Shown one piece after another: positions 1-4,740 of a DNA stretch of 8,255 nucleotides. Origin of the DNA: Patescibacteria group bacterium. GTDB taxonomy: Bacteria; Patescibacteriota; Patescibacteriia; UBA9934. The DNA lies in the NCBI GenBank assembly GCA_018818445.1, contig JAHISC010000049.1, forward strand, positions 1 to 8,255, in the 5' to 3' direction. Every line of letters starts with the position of its first letter. Positions within the stretch are counted from its first letter, which is position 1. A program made the position numbers and the translations under genes. Below the pieces are notes generated by a model. It did no database searches. It saw nothing but the letters and a program-made list of their open reading frames with translations, and had not been told where the DNA came from.

Positions 1-19
1 AAATCCGATCCCCGCAACC

Positions 20-49
20 AAAAGGTCGTCTCAAAAGAGATGATTTTTT
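20..49 (+). terminator. Rho-independent terminator of an upstream gene (off window)
   Basis: The arms TCGTCTC (26-32) and GAGATGA (37-43) pair around an AAAA loop, with one G-U wobble. Two more G-U pairs lie outside them, and T6 (44-49) follows on the plus strand. A short A-run (20-23) lies on the other side, so it could also work in reverse. It most simply ends a plus-strand gene whose body is outside the window and insulates parA from it. No upstream coding sequence can be identified in the first 20 bases. Confidence 0.6.
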
Positions 50-61
50 GTTTATATCCTT

Positions 62-91
62 TTGTCAGAATAGGGTGAAGTTTGATATAAT
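62..91 (+). promoter_or_regulatory. parAB promoter, near-leaderless
   Basis: A -35 box TTGTCA (62-67, 5 of 6 matches to consensus) lies 18 bp from a perfect -10 TATAAT (86-91). The -10 is preceded by TG at 83-84, giving an extended -10. The expected transcription start is near 98-100, only 3-5 bases before the parA ATG at 103. The mRNA should therefore lack room for a ribosome-binding site. This is the strongest sigma-70-type promoter in the window. Confidence 0.7.
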
Positions 92-102
92 GGTTCCGTA
101 TT

Positions 103-864
103 ATGTCACATATTGTTTCGATCGTGAATCAGAAGGGTGGAGTGGGAAAATCGACCACAGCTATAAATTTAGCTGCTTTTTTGGCTCATTTTGGCAAGTT
201 TGTTTTACTAGTTGATCTCGATCCTCAAGGTAATGCTTCCAGCGGTCTTGGCAATAATATTTCGGAACTTAAGGGCACTTATGAGGCAATGTCTGGAACT
301 CATTCGGCTAAGGATTTAATTTTGAAGACAAACCATGAAGGTCTTTTTTTACTACCAGCCAATCCTAACTTAGCTGGCGCTTCTGTTGAGCTGGTTAATG
401 AGATCAATCGTGAACGCAAGTTACATAATGCATTGCTGGAAGTTAGGAATGATTATGACTATATTCTAATCGACAATCCACCATCTTTAGGTATGTTGAC
501 CATTAATGGGTTAGTGGCGGCAGATAGCGTTTTAATTCCAGTGCAAGCTGAGTATTATGCTTTGGAAGGCATGGGTCAGTTAATGAATACTGTTAATTTG
601 ATTAAACAGTCGATCAAACCAGAACTCGAAATTATGGGTGCAGTGATCACTATGTTTGATTCAAGAACCAGACTTTCCAATCAGGTTTTGGAGGAGCTTT
701 ATAAATATTTTCCAGAAAAGATTTTTAGATCAGTTATTCCACGTAGTATACGCTTGGCTGAAGCACCAAGTTTTGGTCAGTCAATTTTGCATTATGATCC
801 GACTTCAAAAGCAGCTAAGGCCTATGAAAGGTTGGCCAGCGAATTTTTAATGAGAGAAAAATAA
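103..864 (+). CDS. parA: ParA/Soj-family chromosome-partitioning ATPase
   Basis: This is a deviant-Walker ATPase that binds nucleoid DNA in its ATP dimer form. It is released when ParB stimulates hydrolysis, which drives segregation of ParB-bound origin regions. At 253 residues it matches chromosomal Soj proteins. It lacks the N-terminal helix-turn-helix extension of many plasmid ParA proteins. Visible motifs are the deviant Walker A KGGVGKST (residues 11-18, signature Lys 11 and P-loop Lys 16), the A' motif VDLDPQGN (37-44) and Walker B ILIDNPPSLG (121-130). The PVQAEYYALEG and VIPRSIRLAEAPSFGQS segments of the family are also present. The ATG is chosen because the family start (M-x-x-I-V-S-I-V-N-Q-K-G-G) follows directly. 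No Shine-Dalgarno precedes it and the promoter abuts it, so translation is probably leaderless. The parB ATG lies one base past the TAA stop, so the two genes form an operon. Confidence 0.97.
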   Translation: MSHIVSIVNQKGGVGKSTTAINLAAFLAHFGKFVLLVDLDPQGNASSGLGNNISELKGTYEAMSGTHSAKDLILKTNHEGLFLLPANPNLAGASVELVNEINRERKLHNALLEVRNDYDYILIDNPPSLGMLTINGLVAADSVLIPVQAEYYALEGMGQLMNTVNLIKQSIKPELEIMGAVITMFDSRTRLSNQVLEELYKYFPEKIFRSVIPRSIRLAEAPSFGQSILHYDPTSKAAKAYERLASEFLMREK

Positions 865-865
865 T

Positions 866-1723
866 ATGTCACAACCACAAGGAGGCTTGGGCCGCGGTCT
901 TGGAGCCTTAATTCCACAAAAAATCGCTCCAGAGCCAGACTCTGAAGCTGGACGAGCTGCTAATGCTGGCGTAACTCATGTCAGTGTAGATAAGATCGTT
1001 GCTAACCCTCATCAGCCACGCAAAAATTTTGCCTCATCAGATCTTGAGGACTTGCTTGGCTCTATTAAGGAGCATGGCATACTAATGCCTCTAGTAGTCA
1101 CAGACCAGGGGAATGGTACTTACGAGTTAATTGCCGGTGAGCGTCGATTACGTGCTTCTCAGATGCTCGGTTTAAAGGAAGTGCCGGTAGTAGTACGAAG
1201 CGCTACAGAGCAACAAAAATTGGAACTGGCCTTGATCGAGAATATACAACGAGCTGATTTAGATGCTGTAGAAGAAGCTCAGGCTTACCAGGCTTTGGTT
1301 GATCAGTTCTCTCTAAAACAGGACGATGTAGCTGTGAGAGTTGGCAAAAGTCGTTCGCACGTTACTAATACAATGCGGCTATTAGAGCTAGATTCAGATA
1401 TTTTGGAAGCTTTATCGTCAGGTAAAATAACCAGAAGCCATGCACGAACATTGTTGGCCGAAACTGATTCTGAAAATAGACGAAAACTTTTTAAAGAGAT
1501 GTTGGAAGGGAAGATGACAGTACGTGAAGCAGAGGCAAGGGCTGGTAGTAAAGCTCGTGAGAAAAAAGCTAAGGATCCGAATGTGGCTGCTCTTGAGAGT
1601 CAGCTACGCGAAGCTTTAGGCACCAAAGTTCAGTTAAGTATGAACGGAAATGCTGGTAAAATTTCAATTCATTTTTATTCCAAAGAAGAGCTCAAGGAGA
1701 TCATTGAGCGCCTACAGGAATAA
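866..1723 (+). CDS. parB: ParB/Spo0J-family partition protein
   Basis: This protein binds parS sites and spreads on DNA as a CTP-dependent clamp, and it stimulates ParA. At 285 residues it is standard length. The N-terminal GGLGRGLGALIP (6-17) is the ParA-stimulating segment with its arginine. The ParB/Sulfiredoxin fold follows, with NPHQPRKNF (47-55), the CTP-binding box IAGERRLRAS (89-98) and ENIQRADLDAVEEA (125-138). A helix-turn-helix parS reader covers about 149-175 (SLKQDDVAVRVGKSRSHVTN). A charged linker leads to a C-terminal dimerisation region at about 242-285. The gene starts one base after the parA stop, with only a weak purine stretch (GAGAG, 852-856) as ribosome-binding site, so it is probably translationally coupled to parA. 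Nothing in it looks damaged. Confidence 0.97.
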   Translation: MSQPQGGLGRGLGALIPQKIAPEPDSEAGRAANAGVTHVSVDKIVANPHQPRKNFASSDLEDLLGSIKEHGILMPLVVTDQGNGTYELIAGERRLRASQMLGLKEVPVVVRSATEQQKLELALIENIQRADLDAVEEAQAYQALVDQFSLKQDDVAVRVGKSRSHVTNTMRLLELDSDILEALSSGKITRSHARTLLAETDSENRRKLFKEMLEGKMTVREAEARAGSKAREKKAKDPNVAALESQLREALGTKVQLSMNGNAGKISIHFYSKEELKEIIERLQE

Positions 1724-1745
1724 AAAATTATTGGGTCAACTGAAC

Positions 1746-1789
1746 TCACTCCTTTATCTTTTCATCAAGGTTCTAAGGAGTGATTTTTT
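1746..1789 (+). terminator. parAB terminator lying inside the 3' end of rel
   Basis: The arms TCACTCCTT (1746-1754) and AAGGAGTGA (1775-1783) are a perfect 9-bp inverted repeat with a 20-base loop. T6 (1784-1789) follows directly on the plus strand, so it suits transcripts from parB. The second arm and the T-run are coding sequence of rel on the other strand. No T-run follows in the rel direction. The long loop makes it weaker than the terminator at 4694-4740. Confidence 0.55.
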
Positions 1790-3241
1790 GTTATTACGCA
1801 AAGCATCTTTAATTTTACTTCGAGCGTGATGAGTTTTTATAAATTTAAGCCAGTCGGCATTTGGTTGCTTCCGATTTTTGTCCACAACTATTTCGCACAT
1901 GTCACCAGATTTTAGTTCTGTATCAAGGTTAGCTATTTGGTGATTTATTTTAGCCGCTGTTGCCTTGTTACCCACATCAGTGTGCACATGATAAGCAAAA
2001 TCGACTGGTGTCGAGCCAACTGGTAAATCAAACACATCGCCATTTGGCGTGAATACAAAAATTCTATCTTGAAACATGTCTAACTTTAATTCATTGAGGC
2101 GTTCAATAAAATCAGATTCTTTTAATTCTTTTTGAACCTTAGTCAGCTCTTCCATCCATTTTACTTTTTTCTCGCGAATTTTTTGTCCTTCTTTATAACG
2201 CCAGTGAGCAGCAATACCGTATTCAGCCTCTTCGTGCATTTCGACGGTTCTGATCTGAAATTCCATAATAGAACCATCATCAGAGAAAACTGTGGTATGC
2301 AGCGACTGGTAACCATTTGGCTTAGGTTGGGCAATATAATCCTTAATTCGGCCAGAGAGCGGCTTATAAAGACCGTGTAGAATTCCGAGAGCCGCATAGC
2401 AATCAGTGACATCATTTACTACTATTCGTAGGGCAACAATGTCATAGATTTTATTGATGTCGTTATTGTAACGCTGTAATTTTCTATAAAGGCTAAAACA
2501 AAATTTTATTCTACCGTGAACATTTTGAGGAGAAATATCATGCTTCAATAATTCTTTCTCAACTTCGTACATGGCAGTGTTCATTGCTGGCCCGAATTTT
2601 TTTACACGCTGCTCTAGAAGATGTTTTGTCCAGTTATACTCTTTTGGCTGAAGGTATTTAAAACTATAATCCTCAAATAGTCCACGGTATTCACCCATTC
2701 CCAACCGGTTAGCGATTGGAGCATAAATTTCCATGACTTCATTGGCGATGCGAGTTCGTTTTTGTTCAGGTAGCACATACAATGTTTCCATGTTGTGCAT
2801 GCGATCTGCAAATTTAATAAAGATAACTCGAACATCTTCAGCCATAGCAATGAACATTTTGCGCAGATTTTCTACGTAGCGTTCAATACCGCGATATTGT
2901 ACATGACCAAGTTTGGTAACACTTTGAACCATTCCGGTTACATCTGAACCAAATTGTTGTTCAAGTTCTTCAGCTGTGACATCAGCATCTTCTAGTACGT
3001 CGTGTAATAGGCCAGCGGCAATAACTTCTGCTGGCAAGAGCATTTGAGTTAACTTGATACCAGTGGCAAATGAGTGGTTAAAATATGGCTCGCCAGTGAA
3101 CCGAGTTTGGTTTTCGTGAGCTTTCTTGGCTAAGGTATAGGCTTTTTTGACTAAAGCTCTTTCTTCATCTGAATAGCGCTCACCTTCCAAAAGGGAAGCA
3201 AGTTTAGAATAATCAGTATTTGAACCAATATTTAGTGTCAT
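1754..3241 (-). CDS. rel: Bifunctional (p)ppGpp synthetase/hydrolase, short Rel/SpoT homologue
   Basis: This enzyme transfers pyrophosphate from ATP to GTP or GDP to make (p)ppGpp, the stringent-response alarmone, and can hydrolyse it. The HD hydrolase domain (about 30-185) keeps the metal ligands His56, His80-Asp81 and Asp146, plus Glu84-Asp85 in HDVLED. The synthetase domain (about 240-350) has GRIKFCFSLYRK, YDIVALR (Asp267), CYAALGILHGLYKP, NGYQSLHTTV and EFQIRT (Glu327). Its RIKD motif (298-301) is the RxKD form of bifunctional enzymes, not the ExDD form of synthesis-only RelA. A TGS domain follows (392-453, with DFAYHVH). The protein stops at 495 residues, against roughly 700-750 for full-length Rel, so the helical, zinc-finger and ACT/RRM domains are missing. 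parB occupies the sequence beyond the stop, so this is not a simple frameshift. A good AAGGAG site (3245-3250) sits three bases from the ATG. I see no strong promoter in the divergent gap. Confidence 0.96.
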   Translation of the reverse strand: MTLNIGSNTDYSKLASLLEGERYSDEERALVKKAYTLAKKAHENQTRFTGEPYFNHSFATGIKLTQMLLPAEVIAAGLLHDVLEDADVTAEELEQQFGSDVTGMVQSVTKLGHVQYRGIERYVENLRKMFIAMAEDVRVIFIKFADRMHNMETLYVLPEQKRTRIANEVMEIYAPIANRLGMGEYRGLFEDYSFKYLQPKEYNWTKHLLEQRVKKFGPAMNTAMYEVEKELLKHDISPQNVHGRIKFCFSLYRKLQRYNNDINKIYDIVALRIVVNDVTDCYAALGILHGLYKPLSGRIKDYIAQPKPNGYQSLHTTVFSDDGSIMEFQIRTVEMHEEAEYGIAAHWRYKEGQKIREKKVKWMEELTKVQKELKESDFIERLNELKLDMFQDRIFVFTPNGDVFDLPVGSTPVDFAYHVHTDVGNKATAAKINHQIANLDTELKSGDMCEIVVDKNRKQPNADWLKFIKTHHARSKIKDALRNNKKSLLRTLMKR

Positions 3242-3267
3242 AGTCTCCTTACAGGTTATCGCTCTTC

Positions 3268-3297
3268 TTGTCTATGCGCAAGTATTTCTGGTATGCT
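3268..3297 (+). promoter_or_regulatory. Candidate promoter of the unknown gene
   Basis: TTGTCT (3268-3273) lies 18 bp from TATGCT (3292-3297, 4 of 6 matches), which is preceded by TG at 3289-3290 as an extended -10. The predicted transcription start is near 3304, about 15 bases before the ATG at 3319. If real, it excludes the upstream in-frame TTG (3268) and ATG (3274) as starts, because they would not be transcribed. Confidence 0.4.
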
Positions 3298-3318
3298 AAA
3301 GACAATAATTATTTCTTT

Positions 3319-4620
3319 ATGAATGAAATTCCAAAAGGTAATCCTATTGAGGGCTACGGATTTGCCAGTTCTGATGATGATATCGAACTTGAGCGGCCGG
3401 AAGCTTTTTCGGAAGATGACGTAGAATTAGCTGAGCCGGAAGATCATGACGTCGAAGAGACGGAGATTGGCGAACCAGAAGGCTTTGATGCTGACGGGGA
3501 GACAATTACTCCAGAAGCTTTTAACTTACCTGACATTGAGGAGCCGGATAATTCTCAAGAGAGAATTAGATTTGCGGAAGAGTCTATTGCTCTGACTCCT
3601 GATTTTATTACCGAGGAAGCGGCTCATGAATTTAATTTGGATGAGACTTATCAAAAAGATTATTTACCAGCAATGAAAAATCTGGCCGTCTTAAATAGTA
3701 ATCAAGAGATAACCAAACAATATTTAGAGAAACTTTTAGATAGGAAGAAACAGATGGAAAATCTGGCTCAAAAAGGTATTAGCGATCCGAATGAACAGAT
3801 GGCAGAGGCAAGTATGGCAATGGCTAAAGAAGATCTAACAGATAATGCCGAGACCATCTCTCAACTAGAAGGAGTAATTGATAATTTTAAAACAGAATTC
3901 AATAAAAGAGAAAATAAGTATTTAGTAACTTTTCCTCCACTAGAAAGTCCAGATGAACAGCAGACAAGAATTAAAGATGCGCAAATGCAGGCTTTGGAAG
4001 GTAGGGGGATTTTTAACCATCAGAATGCCAAAGAATTGGGCATGGAGGAAGAACATCAGAATGGTTATATTCCGGCAAGGCAAGAGCTGTTTGTTTTGAA
4101 AAGTGACGTGAAATTGATGCAGACATATTTGCAACGATTGCGAGAGAGAAACGCAAATTTAAAGGCTAGTGGTGTGACTGACACGAACTTGGATAAGGCT
4201 AACAAATTGGAAGCTGCTATTCGTCAGGAGATGGGAGAGAAGATGACTATCATTAAAGAATTAAATGGAAAACTTGAAGCCTTCGAGGAAGAGGTGAGAC
4301 GAGAGATGCATCGGCGCGAGACTGGTATGCCAGTGACAACTACTCCTGAAGCTATGAAGGATGCAGCGGCTGATTTGACTAAGCTAGCGGCAAAAGGAGC
4401 AGCTTTAGGCGGCGCCATGGCAGCAACCGTTGCAGCAAAGGGTATTTGGGAAACTGAAAAATTAGTAGCTAAGGGAGCTAAGAAAGTTGCCAGAGCACCA
4501 GGAGCAGCAGCAAAGGGTGTAGCCACTGGCGGGGCAGTTACTACAGGATTTTTTGTTGGGACTTTGGTGGCTTTTAGCAAGGCTGTAATGGATGCGTTTT
4601 TTCCCAACCGTAAGAAATAG
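3319..4620 (+). CDS. Unrecognised repeat-containing protein: acidic N-terminus, duplicated helical domain, hydrophobic C-terminus
   Basis: I do not recognise this 433-residue protein and assign no function. Residues about 15-80 are strongly acidic, low in complexity, and contain four ~13-residue repeats with prolines at 27, 40, 53 and 65. Two Glu/Lys/Gln-rich, probably coiled-coil helical regions follow, with matching cores at 102-142 and 237-277. They are separated by a Pro-containing linker near 200-215. After a TTT-P hinge (about 337-347) comes an Ala/Gly/Lys-rich stretch. Then a hydrophobic segment (about 406-424, with GFFVGTLVAF) is followed by a basic end (PNRKK), which could be a membrane-associated or tail-anchored helix. 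There are no cysteines, no catalytic motif I can name and no signal peptide. I chose the ATG at 3319. An in-frame TTG at 3268 (450 residues) and an ATG at 3274 exist, but neither has a Shine-Dalgarno and both overlap a likely promoter. The 3319 ATG also lacks a Shine-Dalgarno. The gene is divergent from rel and convergent with topA, so it is probably monocistronic. Confidence 0.85.
   Translation: MNEIPKGNPIEGYGFASSDDDIELERPEAFSEDDVELAEPEDHDVEETEIGEPEGFDADGETITPEAFNLPDIEEPDNSQERIRFAEESIALTPDFITEEAAHEFNLDETYQKDYLPAMKNLAVLNSNQEITKQYLEKLLDRKKQMENLAQKGISDPNEQMAEASMAMAKEDLTDNAETISQLEGVIDNFKTEFNKRENKYLVTFPPLESPDEQQTRIKDAQMQALEGRGIFNHQNAKELGMEEEHQNGYIPARQELFVLKSDVKLMQTYLQRLRERNANLKASGVTDTNLDKANKLEAAIRQEMGEKMTIIKELNGKLEAFEEEVRREMHRRETGMPVTTTPEAMKDAAADLTKLAAKGAALGGAMAATVAAKGIWETEKLVAKGAKKVARAPGAAAKGVATGGAVTTGFFVGTLVAFSKAVMDAFFPNRKK
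3388..3543 (+). repeat. Four degenerate 39-bp tandem repeats encoding acidic ~13-residue units
   Basis: The units begin at 3388, 3427, 3466 and 3505. Each encodes a [LI]-x-[ER]-P-E-like start followed by acidic residues: LERPEAFSEDDVE, LAEPEDHDVEETE, IGEPEGFDADGET and ITPEAFNLPDIEE. Prolines recur at intervals of 13, 13 and 12 residues. The DNA copies have diverged, though GAAGATGACGT-like and CCGGAAG-like words still recur. The preceding GFASSDDDIE may be the remnant of a fifth unit. Confidence 0.6.
3622..3744 (+). repeat. Helical repeat copy 1 in the unknown protein (core)
   Basis: This stretch encodes residues 102-142 of the 433-residue protein. It aligns without gaps to 4027-4149, exactly 135 residues downstream. 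I count 15 identical residues in 41, including an A-x-E...E-x-x-Q-x-x-Y-x-P-A core, then L-x-V-L-x-S and Y-L-x-x-L-x-x-R. A G-[IV]-[ST]-D-x-N motif follows each core after a shift of three residues. The similarity indicates an ancient internal duplication. Confidence 0.7.
4027..4149 (+). repeat. Helical repeat copy 2 in the unknown protein (core)
   Basis: This is the second copy of the duplicated helical core (residues 237-277), with AKELGMEEEHQNGYIPARQE matching AHEFNLDETYQKDYLPAMKN in copy 1. After the core, both copies run into charged, probably coiled-coil segments whose sequences have drifted further apart. Confidence 0.7.
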
Positions 4621-4693
4621 TTAGCTAGGTTTCAAGGGGGAAGGTTACAGATTTAATTTCATGAAAATATAAAGTGTTATCGTTATTTCAACC

Positions 4694-4740
4694 AAAAAAA
4701 AAGATCCAGGTACAAAATTTGTACCTGGATCTTTTTCTTA
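4694..4740. terminator. Bidirectional terminator shared by the unknown gene and topA
   Basis: A perfect inverted repeat has arms at 4698-4716 and 4718-4736 centred on A4717. Its core is GATCCAGGTACAAA paired with its complement, flanked by A9 (4694-4702) on one side and T5 (4732-4736) on the other. On the plus strand it gives a hairpin plus U-run 3' of the unknown gene. On the minus strand it gives the same 3' of topA, whose TAA (4738-4740) lies one base beyond the stem. The only other sequence in the gap, 4621-4693, holds nothing I can identify. Confidence 0.93.

Noticed and set aside
1..102. Possible coding tail upstream of parA
   Set aside because: Several frames are open for short stretches, but none gives a recognisable C-terminus, and a terminator hairpin occupies 20-49.
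1754..1760. Frameshift as the cause of the short Rel
   Set aside because: The sequence beyond the stop is a 30-base gap and then parB on the other strand, so there is no room for lost C-terminal domains.
4224..4607. 127-codon open frame on the minus strand, Ala/Val-rich
   Set aside because: It is antisense to the Ala/Gly/Lys-rich end of the unknown gene. The long open frame follows from GC-rich codons there; it has no ribosome-binding site and no recognisable motif.
103..4620. A defence or mobile system built from parAB, rel and the unknown gene
   Set aside because: ParA, ParB and Rel have standard chromosomal housekeeping features. Gene orientations are divergent and convergent rather than operonic, and there are no transposase, integrase, att or repeat boundaries.
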